Made by a program: the position numbers and the translations under genes
The notes under the pieces: model-generated
Seen by the model: the letters and a program-made list of their open reading frames with translations, nothing else
Database searches by the model: none
What the model was told of the DNA's origin: nothing
Shown here: positions 25,239 to 33,729 of the stretch, one piece after another
Numbering within the stretch: the stretch's first letter is position 1
How the letters are laid out: each line of letters starts with the position of its first letter
From: Nesterenkonia sp.
GTDB taxonomy: Bacteria > Actinomycetota > Actinomycetes > Actinomycetales > Micrococcaceae
NCBI RefSeq assembly: GCF_029265375.1
Contig: NZ_JAJUJJ010000026.1
Coordinates: 1 to 35,727, forward strand
Direction of reading: 5' to 3'
DNA: 35,727 nucleotides

Positions 25239-25452
25239 TCTAACCCACCTGCTCCGCTCCGCAGCGCTTGAGACGGCGCTGCTCCCCGTCCCCTTCCAAC
25301 TCCCCTGGTCAGCGGCTTAGAACTGCATCAGCATGTGGCGAATAGCCGACTGCGCCCGGTCCGAAGAAGTCCCGGCGGCTGCCGGCTGAGCTAACGTACT
25401 AGTAGTAACCGCTGCACCAGCGCTGCCACAGCCGTTTCGAATGGAGTTCTGC
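25239..25452. promoter_or_regulatory. Divergent promoter region
   Basis: About 214 bases between the long minus-strand series and the plus-strand NulO synthesis pair. Both units need promoters here. An AT-richer stretch (taacgtactagtagtaacc around 25391-25410) stands out against its surroundings and may hold a -10 element, but I cannot pair it with a good -35. Confidence 0.4.
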
Positions 25453-26685
25453 ATGCCTACCTCGCTCGCCATTATTCCGGCCCGCGGAGGATCCGTCGGC
25501 GTTCCCCGGAAGAACGTACGCCGGATTCAGGGGAGGTCACTCACTCACCGGGCGGTGCGTGCAGCCCAGAGGGCCGGGGTCACGCGGGTCGCAGTCAGCA
25601 CCGACGACGAAGACGTCGCAGCTGAGGCGCTGGCCGCCGGAGCCGACGTGGTACGCCGGCCAGACAGTCTCTCCGGAGGCACAGCTACATCTGAGTCAGC
25701 TCTGCTGCATACCTTGGACGTTTACGCCGGTGCACCGGGAGTCGAACATGAGGACAGCCCCGTCCAGCTCGCCGAGGAACCGGGCCAGGGACCCGGCTTC
25801 ATGCCCGACGTCGTAGTGTTCATCCAAGCGACGTCCCCCTTCATTGATCCGGCGAGCATCAGGACTGCAGTTTCTCGAGTGGCATCACAGGAAGTGGATG
25901 TCGCGTTCGCTGCCAAGGAGTCTCATGCCTTTCAGTGGCGGGAGCCCACACCTGGTCAGCTGGTCCCGATCGGCCACGAGGTGGGCCACAGACCGCGCCG
26001 TCAGGATCTCCCCCCGCAGTACCAGGAAACCGGGGCCTTCTACGTGATGAATGCTCGAGGCTTTCAGGAGGCCCGGCACCGCTTCTTCGGACGGATCGCC
26101 GTGCAGGAGGTGGACGCCGACACCGCCATCGAGATCGACACCTGGGAAGACCTCCGCATGTGTGAGGCCATAGCGCCGCTGCTGGACGACAAACTGGGAC
26201 TGACTGCCGATCTGGATCTGGATGTGGATGCACTCGTCACAGACTTCGATGGCGTCCATACCGACGACCGGGCCTCGGTGCATCAAGATGGCACCGAATC
26301 CGTGCGTGTCTCCCGTGCCGACGGCCTTGGCCTCTCCCGCCTGCGAAAGACAGGCATGCCGATCCTGATCCTCTCCAAAGAGCAGAACCCAGTGGTGAGA
26401 GCTCGCGCCGCGAAGCTGCAGGTCGACGTCCTGCACGGTGTTGATGACAAGGCAGGAGCTATCAGGCATTGGATCAGAGAGAATGATCTCGACGCCGCAC
26501 GAGTTGCCTACGTCGGCAATGACATCAACGACATTCCCGCACTTCAGGAAGTAGGGTGGCCGATCGCGGTGGCTGATGCCAAAAATGAAGTGAAGCTTGC
26601 CGCTCGCTTAATATTGGCCCAACGCGGCGGGGACGGCGCCGTGCGCGAGGTGTGTGACCGTATACTAGCGGCGCGGCAACAGTAA
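25453..26685 (+). CDS. Fused CMP-nonulosonate synthetase and KdsC-like HAD phosphatase
   Basis: 410 residues from ATG 25453, with GGAG ten bases upstream; ATG 25441 lacks a site. Residues 1-245 are a cytidylyltransferase: IIPARGGSVGVPRKN, then VSTDDEDV, then FIQATSPF, then QETGAFYVMN and EIDTWEDL. From about 255 a HAD phosphatase of the KdsC type follows, with ALVTDFDGVHTDD (D-x-D), LILSKEQ, and YVGNDINDIPAL as motif IV. Such fusions make the acid from its 9-phosphate and then activate it. The combination implies that the upstream synthase makes a phosphorylated sugar acid, such as KDN-9-phosphate or Neu5Ac-9-phosphate. About 25 extra residues (95-118, acidic and Pro/Gly-rich) interrupt the cytidylyltransferase domain. 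The synthase gene follows 38 bases later. Confidence 0.88.
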   Translation: MPTSLAIIPARGGSVGVPRKNVRRIQGRSLTHRAVRAAQRAGVTRVAVSTDDEDVAAEALAAGADVVRRPDSLSGGTATSESALLHTLDVYAGAPGVEHEDSPVQLAEEPGQGPGFMPDVVVFIQATSPFIDPASIRTAVSRVASQEVDVAFAAKESHAFQWREPTPGQLVPIGHEVGHRPRRQDLPPQYQETGAFYVMNARGFQEARHRFFGRIAVQEVDADTAIEIDTWEDLRMCEAIAPLLDDKLGLTADLDLDVDALVTDFDGVHTDDRASVHQDGTESVRVSRADGLGLSRLRKTGMPILILSKEQNPVVRARAAKLQVDVLHGVDDKAGAIRHWIRENDLDAARVAYVGNDINDIPALQEVGWPIAVADAKNEVKLAARLILAQRGGDGAVREVCDRILAARQQ

Positions 26686-26702
26686 CAGGCGTTTGACGCC
26701 TG
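26686..26702 (+). promoter_or_regulatory. Hairpin between the fused synthetase and the NulO synthase
   Basis: Perfect 6-base stem (CAGGCG, TTTGA loop, CGCCTG) starting one base after the TAA and ending 22 bases before the next GTG. There is no T tract, so it may modulate read-through or mRNA stability rather than terminate. Confidence 0.4.
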
Positions 26703-26723
26703 ACCCACCCGAAAGGACCTCTC

Positions 26724-27599
26724 GTGACCACAGCAATTCAGACGATGACTATCGGTAATCGCACCATCGGCCCCGGCCACCCCACCTACGTCATCGGCGA
26801 GATTGGGCTCAATCACAACGGCAGCGTCGAAACCGCCAAGAAGCTCATGGACGTTGCCAAGGAGGCAGGCGCCGACGCCGTCAAGTTCCAGAAGCGCAAC
26901 CCCGAGGTCTCCACCCCCGCAGCAATGCGCGATAAGCGCCGCGAGACTCCCTGGGGCGAGATGAGCTATCTGGAGTACCGGTACAAAGTTGAATTTGAGC
27001 GGCCCCAGTACGAAGAAATCGCAAAGTACGCTGAAGAGCTCGAACTGGACTGGTTTGCCTCGCCCTGGGATGTGGATTCGGTCAAGTTCCTCGAAGATAT
27101 GGGCGCGGTCACCCATAAAGTCGCTTCAGCCAGCCTGTACAACGACGACATCCTCAAGGCTCTGGCAGAAACCGGCAAGCCGATCATCGCATCGACCGGG
27201 ATGTCCAACATCGAAGACGTGGACCATGCAGTCGAGATTCTGGGTACAGACAATCTGGCTCTGCTCCACACTTCGTCCACTTACCCCATGCCTGCTGAGG
27301 AAGCTAACCTGAAGGTCATTCCGATGCTTGCTGAGCGCTACGGCGTTCCCGTGGGCTGGTCCGGTCACGAGCCCGGACTGCAGATTTCGGTTGCGGCAGT
27401 GGCCTTGGGCGCTGCGATTGTGGAACGGCACATTACCCTGGACCGCACCATGTGGGGCTCCGATCAGGCCGCATCAGTCGAGCCTCAGGGCTTCACCCAC
27501 CTTGTTCGCGACATTCGTGTCATCGAGAAGGCCCTGGGCACACCCGAGAAGAGGGTCCAGGAGGGCGAGAAGGCGAAGATCGCAAGCCTTCGCGGCTGA
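26724..27599 (+). CDS. neuB: NeuB-family nonulosonic acid synthase, short form
   Basis: 291 residues from GTG 26724 (AAAGGA seven bases upstream). It is a PEP-condensing TIM barrel with VIGEIGLNHNGSVETAKKL (20-38), GADAVKFQKRNPE, WFASPWDVDSVKFLEDMG, IIASTGMSN, LLHTSSTYP, WSGHEPGLQ and IVERHITLDR. It ends soon after the barrel and lacks the C-terminal antifreeze-like (SAF) domain of typical 340-350-residue NeuB proteins. It condenses PEP with a mannose-derived sugar or sugar phosphate. With the fused phosphatase just upstream, a 9-phosphate product is likely, and KDN-9-phosphate would fit the nearby manA. That substrate choice is inference. Confidence 0.88.
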   Translation: MTTAIQTMTIGNRTIGPGHPTYVIGEIGLNHNGSVETAKKLMDVAKEAGADAVKFQKRNPEVSTPAAMRDKRRETPWGEMSYLEYRYKVEFERPQYEEIAKYAEELELDWFASPWDVDSVKFLEDMGAVTHKVASASLYNDDILKALAETGKPIIASTGMSNIEDVDHAVEILGTDNLALLHTSSTYPMPAEEANLKVIPMLAERYGVPVGWSGHEPGLQISVAAVALGAAIVERHITLDRTMWGSDQAASVEPQGFTHLVRDIRVIEKALGTPEKRVQEGEKAKIASLRG

Positions 27600-27617
27600 A
27601 TCTCTTCCATACCATCC

Positions 27618-27658
27618 CAGCGGGGGCCCGATCTGCCTGGCAGGTCGGGCCCCCGCTG
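27618..27658. terminator. Strong bidirectional hairpin terminator
   Basis: Perfect 14-base stem (CAGCGGGGGCCCGA at 27618-27631, its complement at 27645-27658) with a 13-base loop, placed between convergent stops at 27599 and 27663. It is the clearest terminator in the window, although no long T run follows, as is common in actinobacteria. Confidence 0.8.
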
Positions 27659-27662
27659 CATG

Positions 27663-28673
27663 CTATTCACGCTCCAGAGCCAGACCATTCCTCATTGTCT
27701 GCCACATCTTCCTGAATGACGGGCCGTACGAGGCCGCGTCGATGCGCTTGCATGTCTTGAAGAGCCGTTTCGCCTCGTCCTCCCCGACTCGAGGCTTCTC
27801 CCGAGCCAAGACGAGGCATTCGTAGGCGGCCTGATGGGGCACCTTAAGCTCTTTGAAGTGGGCAAGAGTCTTGTCAGCGTCTCGAACCGCGTTCTGAAAT
27901 AACGTAAACGCCTGATCGGCGTACTTCTCTACCGCATCCATCTCCCCATGGGCCGCGTGGTACAAGCATAGGATGAGCAGCGCCTTATTCGCGTTATAGA
28001 CGACATTGAAATAGTTGGAAAGGGTGTTCTCCATAAAGACGGCGATCTCCCGCCATACACGAAGTGCTCCCTGAAAGTCCCCCCGCAGAAGCAGCAGATG
28101 CCACTCGGCCGTCCACAGGGAAACCGCCAGATTCTCTCGGTTCTTCCGGACACTCCGTGCGAGTGGACACGTCGGCAGCAGCTGGTGGGCTTCTCTCAAC
28201 AGGGCGCCCGCGGCTTGTATGTACTCCTCTCGGTTCAGCTCCACGGCCTTGTAGACGGCCACCACAGCGGCGGCGACACGGTACGACGGCGAACCGGGAA
28301 AGTACTGTGCCATCTGCCAGGAGATGAAGAAGTTTAGGTCGGGGTCCTCCGGACGTCGCTTCTTCAGCCGCATACCTCGCTCGTACTCGACGTCATCGGC
28401 CGGCATCAAGCCGTCTATCCGCAGAATCTCCTGTCCTGCGGGCGAGTGGAGCCGCACCTCGGTGATGGGTTCATTCACGTCTCGAAGACTGAATCCCCAG
28501 CAACTCTCGTAGTCGGACAGTCTCACTGGGACCTGGCTTCCCCACAGTGTGTGGGCCACCAGGAACGGATCATCCCCTTCACTGAGTTGTCCGTTCAGCG
28601 CCATTTTTGAGAGGCGCGCTTCGTCGAAGAAGTTGAGCGATTCAAAGTGCTGCTCCCAGTCGAATCCAAGCAT
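27663..28673 (-). CDS. Unknown helical protein in glycosyltransferase operon
   Basis: 336 residues, mostly alpha-helical, and not recognised. Residues about 120-310 look like helical hairpins of the TPR kind (REEYIQAAGALLREAHQLLP, GDFQGALRVWREIAVFMENT, EMDAVEKYADQAFTLFQNAV). The first 110 residues are mixed, with aromatic and acidic segments such as FDWEQHFESLNFFDEARL. There is no signal peptide or membrane helix. The ATG at 28673 follows AGGAAAGGG and lies three bases after the stop of the 1168-residue glycosyltransferase, so it is cotranscribed. A scaffold or partner for that enzyme is plausible. The coding evidence is the tight spacing, the ribosome binding site and the convergent terminator. 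Confidence 0.75.
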   Translation of the reverse strand: MLGFDWEQHFESLNFFDEARLSKMALNGQLSEGDDPFLVAHTLWGSQVPVRLSDYESCWGFSLRDVNEPITEVRLHSPAGQEILRIDGLMPADDVEYERGMRLKKRRPEDPDLNFFISWQMAQYFPGSPSYRVAAAVVAVYKAVELNREEYIQAAGALLREAHQLLPTCPLARSVRKNRENLAVSLWTAEWHLLLLRGDFQGALRVWREIAVFMENTLSNYFNVVYNANKALLILCLYHAAHGEMDAVEKYADQAFTLFQNAVRDADKTLAHFKELKVPHQAAYECLVLAREKPRVGEDEAKRLFKTCKRIDAASYGPSFRKMWQTMRNGLALERE

Positions 28674-28676
28674 GCG

Positions 28677-31600
28677 TCAAGCCCTTTCCTGCTGCAGCTT
28701 CGCAGCAGCTAGTCGATTCAATCGTTCCCGGAAGTCCCCTGGGCGCCGATGCCGCGCCAAGAAGTCATAGCCTCGCTGGCGCTGTGCCTGCATCTTCGCG
28801 GCACTTTCCCATAGCTGCAGGATGCTCTGCCGAATCTCTCCCGGCGCCGCGTACACTGCGGCATCGCCGAATACCGGCGCATAGGATGGATTCAGCACGC
28901 ACACGACCCCTCGCTCAAGAGCCGCTGTCACCGTCGGCTCAATGTGCGGATCCCACACCTCTGAGGAGTAGTGCACGAAGAAGTCCCACGAAGCAATGAA
29001 GTCCTCATGGGACCGCAGGGCAGCAGGTTCCACTGCCCACGACGCGGGCGCAGAAGACTCGGGGACCACTCCAGCCGCCGACAGGCGCCGGAGGGAGGAC
29101 TGAACGGCTACGCGCACCTCCGTGTCGTCCGGGTAGGCATCTTTGCGCACCCGTGCCACCGGCCACCATGCTTCCTGTTCATCCAAAATCCGGCCAATGA
29201 CCGGCTGCCCAGCAGCCGCGCTGCCTGCCGCCCGGAATCTGGTCCTGGTGCTATCGGCTGGATAGGACGGCGTCCATCCGAAATTCTCAAGTATGCGTTC
29301 AGGGGCAACTTCACCCTCCAGCGCGTCCCGGAGGAAGGGGGCTTGTGGGGCCCAGAACGGTGGGACGCCGAACAGGTCGCTGACCTTCTGGTCAATATGC
29401 TGAACCTCGTAGTAGTACTGGTATTGCGTCTGACTCCGCGGGGGAAGGTCAGTCCTGACCACCACGCGTTCGCTGACCAGGCCGATCGCCGAAGTCGGCG
29501 TCAGCACGAGGTCGCGCGGGCTTCCGATGATGACGACGTCAGCAGCTGCCTCAGCTCCCCATGAGAGCCAGCGAACCGCTCCCTGGTGGAGCAGCTCCCG
29601 GATCTCCGGTGCCAGACGTCGTCTTGACGCCTCCGGACGTACACCATTGCGAATGGGGAGGATCCCCACAGTCATGCCAGCCTCGACTGCGGCACGGATC
29701 ATTCGACCCTGAGCTACAGCTTCGCCTCCGAGGTCGCCGAACTCGGCGGCGAATACAACGTCAAACCTCGGAACTGTCATCTCGTCTCGATCAGGCAGGA
29801 ATCCTAGCGGCGAGGGGAACGGACGTTCTGACTGGTTGTGACTCAGCCGCGGAGACGCACCCTGAGCGATTTGGTCATGCCAACCCGAGTAGGCCCATTG
29901 ATAGGCCTCCCGATCTGGGTGACGGTAGCCCAGCCCGAAATCACTGCTGGTCAGGTTGTCTTCGCCCAGCAGAGAGAATGCCAGGGGCGCCTGAATCTCC
30001 GGCTGCAGAGTGGTGCCGAAAACCAGTTCCAGGCGCCTCTTGTATTCATTGTCTGCAGACTTGCGCACTGGGTCCCAGTACCCGATGGCATCCATCACCT
30101 GTCTGCGACGGAACATGATGCAGGCGAAGGCCGGATGAACCACTCGATCGGGCCCCCACCGGACTTGAAACAGCAGATCCTCGTTGACCCGTACCCAGTT
30201 GACGATGTTGGCCGGCTTATTCATGTGGGTCATCAGGTCCCGGGCTTGGAATTCGATGCGCTGCGGGTGGTGCCAGTCGTCTTTGTCGGCCACTGTCACG
30301 AATTCTCCGCGAGCCATCTGAAAGGCGTCGTTGCGCACCGAGTATGCTCCGCGGTTCTTCTCGCAGAGGATAAGCCGGATGCGCTCGTCCTGCTCCGCCC
30401 AGGATTGGAGTTGCTCTCGGTATCTCGTCGGCTTCCCGTCGACGTCTACGGCAGGAGAGGCGTCATCGATGATGATGATCTCGATATTGCGCCAGGTCTG
30501 ATCCAGCAACGACCGGATAGCCACGTCGGTGGCTTCGTTCGGCTCGTAGACCGGCATGATGATGGAGACCAGGGGCTGATCCCCCTGTGCAGGTGACGCT
30601 GCAGGGCTGCTCAGCCTGAAGAAGTTCGGCGTCTCGCCAGACACTATGGGGGCGAAGCCCTCCTCACCCAGTATCCGATTCAGCTCACTGAACCACGCCT
30701 GTGCGTTCCGTGAACCTTCGGGGGTTGCAGGATTGAGGGTATTCAGCAGCAGGAACTGCTGTGAGTACGCGCGGGAAAGGTTCTGCTCGGGATGCCGAAG
30801 GATGCGCCTAGCGTCGTCCAAGGACCCATGCTTGGTCAGCAGGTCCGCATAGTAGGACCTGTCGACCCCGGAGAATGCCTCGTCCACGGAGAAGGCCTCC
30901 TCCGCGTAACGATAAATACTGAGTACGTCGTCCAGGTCCTGCGGGTTCATCCGTTGGCTGTAGACGACTTGCGCAAGTGTCAGAAGTGCTGGGACCCAGC
31001 TGACCTCGCGGCTATTCGACGTGAAGGAGCGGAGCAGTGGGCGGTAGCTCAACACCCCTCCGGTGGCGGCGAGAGCCAGCACGTCCCGTGCTTCGCAGGA
31101 CCGCGTTTCCCTTGCCAGCTGAGAGAACCAGCGCAGGCGTGCATCGCCCCCTGCGTGAAGCTGTTGGGCGAACCAGGTCAACGTATCGCGCGCTGGAAAA
31201 GAGTCGTGGTTGGAGGATTCTTCCAGGTCGATGGACGTCGGCAGGTAGCGAGGACGGCTCCCGGAAGGGTCGCCGAGTCGAAGATCATAGGTGCGCCCCA
31301 GGGAATCGCCGGGAGCGAAGAGCTCGTAGTCGCCTCTCGCGCGACCAACATCGGGGGGCAGTGTTCCTCGGTAGCAGCCCCACTGCTGAGATATGGAATC
31401 CTCTGGCTCCGCGGAGCTGTCCAGGACCAGGTCCACAGTCTTCATGCCCAGCCGGAGTGCTGCACGTCGATTGACTATGTGCCCGAACAGGTCGACTGTG
31501 ACAGTCCGGTTGATGATCCGTATATCCCCCACAGTCACTGAGGCGTGCTGTGCCGCCGGATGGCGCCAGGTCTGCAGCTTGCGGAAGCTGCGAGACCAGG

Positions 31601-32183
31601 TGATCTCTTCCTGTCCAAGCAGGTGCTGTTCTGACGAGGCGGAGACCGTCACGCGTACGGTATGCGGCTGTCCATCATAGAACTTTGGGGGAATCAACGC
31701 TTGAAAACCATAGAGTCGGCGCAGCGTATTGATTTCGTGTTCCTGTGCGTGCTCGACGGAGATGTCTTCTTCGTCGATTGTCACCGTCGGCAGCTTGCGG
31801 ACGCCGTCCGCTGTTGCCCAGCCCCGTATGACCCCCTTGTCTGTTCCCTGATATTGGCCGAACAGATCGTCGTCGAACGAGACCGCGTAATTCTCCAGCC
31901 GGAGGGTGCGGGAGACCCGGGCGCCGGACCGTGGTTCGACTAACTCAATGCTGTGCGGCTCTCCGTCATGGAGCTCAATCGGCAAGGGATGGTGGAAACC
32001 TATCGGGTGATCAGCAGTGGAATCCGGATAGGCCTCACGGAGCGGCACATCCGCGACCATTGAGCCGTATTGCGTGCCGTCAACAACGAGGTTCACTTGC
32101 AGGGTGGCCGAGGGGTCTGCTGGGTCGTAGCACCAGCCGATGATTCCCGCGGAATCGACCTTCACTACCTTCAGAACGATCAC
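28677..32183 (-). CDS. Very large modular glycosyltransferase (beta-sandwich repeats, GT2, GT-B-like)
   Basis: 1168 residues from GTG 32183. The N-terminus has two beta-rich repeats about 100 residues long (GIIGWCYDPADP near 13, GVIRGWATADG near 117). Each ends with a D-G-x-P-H block, the style of carbohydrate-binding-like modules attached to glycosyltransferases. A helical region (330-530) precedes a GT2 domain: PLVSIIMPVYEPNEATD from 537, IIIIDDAS near 570, and the metal-binding VADKDDWHHPQR near 631. The C-terminal third, from FDVVFAAEFGDLGGEA onward, looks GT-B-like and ends with VFGDAAVYAAPGEI. It shares this layout with the protein at 6781-9303, so the two are paralogues. The next gene starts three bases after its stop. 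Confidence 0.85.
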   Translation of the reverse strand: MIVLKVVKVDSAGIIGWCYDPADPSATLQVNLVVDGTQYGSMVADVPLREAYPDSTADHPIGFHHPLPIELHDGEPHSIELVEPRSGARVSRTLRLENYAVSFDDDLFGQYQGTDKGVIRGWATADGVRKLPTVTIDEEDISVEHAQEHEINTLRRLYGFQALIPPKFYDGQPHTVRVTVSASSEQHLLGQEEITWSRSFRKLQTWRHPAAQHASVTVGDIRIINRTVTVDLFGHIVNRRAALRLGMKTVDLVLDSSAEPEDSISQQWGCYRGTLPPDVGRARGDYELFAPGDSLGRTYDLRLGDPSGSRPRYLPTSIDLEESSNHDSFPARDTLTWFAQQLHAGGDARLRWFSQLARETRSCEARDVLALAATGGVLSYRPLLRSFTSNSREVSWVPALLTLAQVVYSQRMNPQDLDDVLSIYRYAEEAFSVDEAFSGVDRSYYADLLTKHGSLDDARRILRHPEQNLSRAYSQQFLLLNTLNPATPEGSRNAQAWFSELNRILGEEGFAPIVSGETPNFFRLSSPAASPAQGDQPLVSIIMPVYEPNEATDVAIRSLLDQTWRNIEIIIIDDASPAVDVDGKPTRYREQLQSWAEQDERIRLILCEKNRGAYSVRNDAFQMARGEFVTVADKDDWHHPQRIEFQARDLMTHMNKPANIVNWVRVNEDLLFQVRWGPDRVVHPAFACIMFRRRQVMDAIGYWDPVRKSADNEYKRRLELVFGTTLQPEIQAPLAFSLLGEDNLTSSDFGLGYRHPDREAYQWAYSGWHDQIAQGASPRLSHNQSERPFPSPLGFLPDRDEMTVPRFDVVFAAEFGDLGGEAVAQGRMIRAAVEAGMTVGILPIRNGVRPEASRRRLAPEIRELLHQGAVRWLSWGAEAAADVVIIGSPRDLVLTPTSAIGLVSERVVVRTDLPPRSQTQYQYYYEVQHIDQKVSDLFGVPPFWAPQAPFLRDALEGEVAPERILENFGWTPSYPADSTRTRFRAAGSAAAGQPVIGRILDEQEAWWPVARVRKDAYPDDTEVRVAVQSSLRRLSAAGVVPESSAPASWAVEPAALRSHEDFIASWDFFVHYSSEVWDPHIEPTVTAALERGVVCVLNPSYAPVFGDAAVYAAPGEIRQSILQLWESAAKMQAQRQRGYDFLARHRRPGDFRERLNRLAAAKLQQERA

Positions 32184-32404
32184 GGAAATGCTAGTCTCTC
32201 TCCGTCATGGCCGGCGGCACCTCACGCTCTTCCATCACGCTTTTCATCGTGAGGCTCTACGGATTCTACATGGGGCGCGATTGACACCTGCCGCCACTCA
32301 GAGACCACTGGTCCTCCCGGCCGCTAGAACTCGCCGGCCGACCCGCTTCCTTAGAGAGTCTTCAGCGGCTTGTTCCGGCAAATAAATGCGGTAGCGTGTG
32401 GCTT
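32184..32404. promoter_or_regulatory. Divergent promoter region upstream of manA and the large glycosyltransferase
   Basis: About 220 bases between oppositely directed genes. On the minus strand a TAGAAT hexamer (plus 32263-32268) could be a -10 for the glycosyltransferase, and the context GTAGAATCC recurs upstream of the gene at 33730-35301. On the plus strand TTGACA at 32281-32286 is a consensus -35, but no good -10 lies at the right distance. The assignments are weak. Confidence 0.35.
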
Positions 32405-33655
32405 ATGCACTTGATGGGGAATACGGTCCGCAATTATGCGTGGGGCTCTAGATCTGCATTCGAGTCTCTTTTCGGCTGGAGCGCCAGCGACGTGCCGCAG
32501 GCGGAACTGTGGATGGGGACCCATCCCGGCGCCCCATCAACTGTTGAGCTTGAGGAGGGGCCAGTACGCCTGGACCACTATATGGAGGGCGTTCCCGACT
32601 CCAGATTCCACGAACTTCCGTATCTGCTCAAAGTGCTAGCAGCTGAGCAGCCCTTGTCCATTCAGACGCATCCGAGTAAGGCGCGAGCGCAGAGGCGATT
32701 CGCGCAGGAGGAATCAGAGGGCATCCCCCGCGACGCACCGTTTCGCAACTATAGGGATGACAACCACAAGCCAGAGCTCATCGTCGCCCTCACAGACTTC
32801 GCCGCGCTCTGCGGGTTCCGAGATCCTCGGGACTGCGCGCACGATATTCACATCCTCGGAGAATTGGTGGAAGGGGAACCGACGCTTCTGCGCGGGAGCT
32901 CTTCCGAGTCCCGCCGGGCTCTCGCTCTGCTGAGCGACCTGGAAGGAATTGTCCGTGCCGGAAATCTGAGCCGTGCTTTGGACACCCTTCTGAGATCGCG
33001 CAGAGAGGACGCGTCCGAGGCCGCGGACCTGGCCACCCGCGCGGCCCGACGCTTTGCTGAGTCACCGGACGTCATCCCGCCGGCCGCGCGACCTGCCTTG
33101 GACACGATCGTCCTGACCGGTGAGGCTTTCCCGGCGGATCCGGGGATTCTAGTCTCCATGCTGCTGAACCGGGTCGACCTTGCACCAGGTGATGCATTAT
33201 TTCTCCCCGCGGGAAATCTTCACGCCTATCTCCGCGGGGTCGGGGTAGAGATCATGGCCAGCTCGGACAACGTGCTGCGCGGGGGACTCACCAGTAAGCA
33301 CATTGATGTTGATGAGCTCCTCGCTGTGACCGAGTACTCCGTTTTGAGGAACCCGCGGTTCACTCCTGAGAATATCTCTGAAGGGCACGCCCTGTACCGA
33401 CCTGAGGTGGAAGAGTTTCAGCTGGAACGCATGACGTTCCCGACCGCTGGTTCGAAACGTCCTGCCGCCAGCGATGGCCCTCGCATCGTGTTGTGCATCT
33501 CCGGAGAGGCACAGGTGGAGGACCCAACGGTCCCTGAAGCCGCTGCCCTGACCTTGACACCTGGGGCGTCGGCCTTTGTGTCTGCGGGTGAGGACCTGAA
33601 AATTTCAGCTGCCGAGGCGAGCGAAGTGTTTGTCGCCGCAGTGCCCACTGGCTGA
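32405..33655 (+). CDS. manA: Mannose-6-phosphate isomerase, type I
   Basis: 416 residues from ATG 32405; GTG 32396 would add three. It opens with NTVRNYAWGSRSAFESLFG, the usual ManA start. The zinc-binding and active-site blocks are QAELWMGTHPGAPS, SIQTHPSKARAQ (88-99 counted from the GTG), NHKPELIVALTDFAALCGFR and LPAGNLHAYLRGVGVEIMASSDNVLRGG. It interconverts fructose-6-phosphate and mannose-6-phosphate. In this locus it could feed GDP-mannose-type donors or the mannose-6-phosphate that KDN-9-phosphate synthases use. It is a single plus-strand gene between two minus-strand glycopolymer genes. The neighbourhood suggests a dedicated copy rather than the housekeeping one. Confidence 0.93.
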   Translation: MHLMGNTVRNYAWGSRSAFESLFGWSASDVPQAELWMGTHPGAPSTVELEEGPVRLDHYMEGVPDSRFHELPYLLKVLAAEQPLSIQTHPSKARAQRRFAQEESEGIPRDAPFRNYRDDNHKPELIVALTDFAALCGFRDPRDCAHDIHILGELVEGEPTLLRGSSSESRRALALLSDLEGIVRAGNLSRALDTLLRSRREDASEAADLATRAARRFAESPDVIPPAARPALDTIVLTGEAFPADPGILVSMLLNRVDLAPGDALFLPAGNLHAYLRGVGVEIMASSDNVLRGGLTSKHIDVDELLAVTEYSVLRNPRFTPENISEGHALYRPEVEEFQLERMTFPTAGSKRPAASDGPRIVLCISGEAQVEDPTVPEAAALTLTPGASAFVSAGEDLKISAAEASEVFVAAVPTG

Positions 33656-33729
33656 CCCGCCAGGCGCCGCCGGCAGGGCGAGAGCTGCGCCCGCCATTTC
33701 GGCCGCGCTGGAATCAAACCCAGCCCCGG

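Noticed and set aside
32140-32385. 81-codon frame in the divergent gap before manA
   Set aside because: It overlaps the start of the large glycosyltransferase, lacks a good ribosome binding site, and has Arg/Leu-rich composition of non-coding GC-rich DNA.
33676-33692. GGGCG/CGCCC hairpin between manA and the fusion gene
   Set aside because: Only five base pairs and no T tract; such stems are frequent by chance at this GC content.
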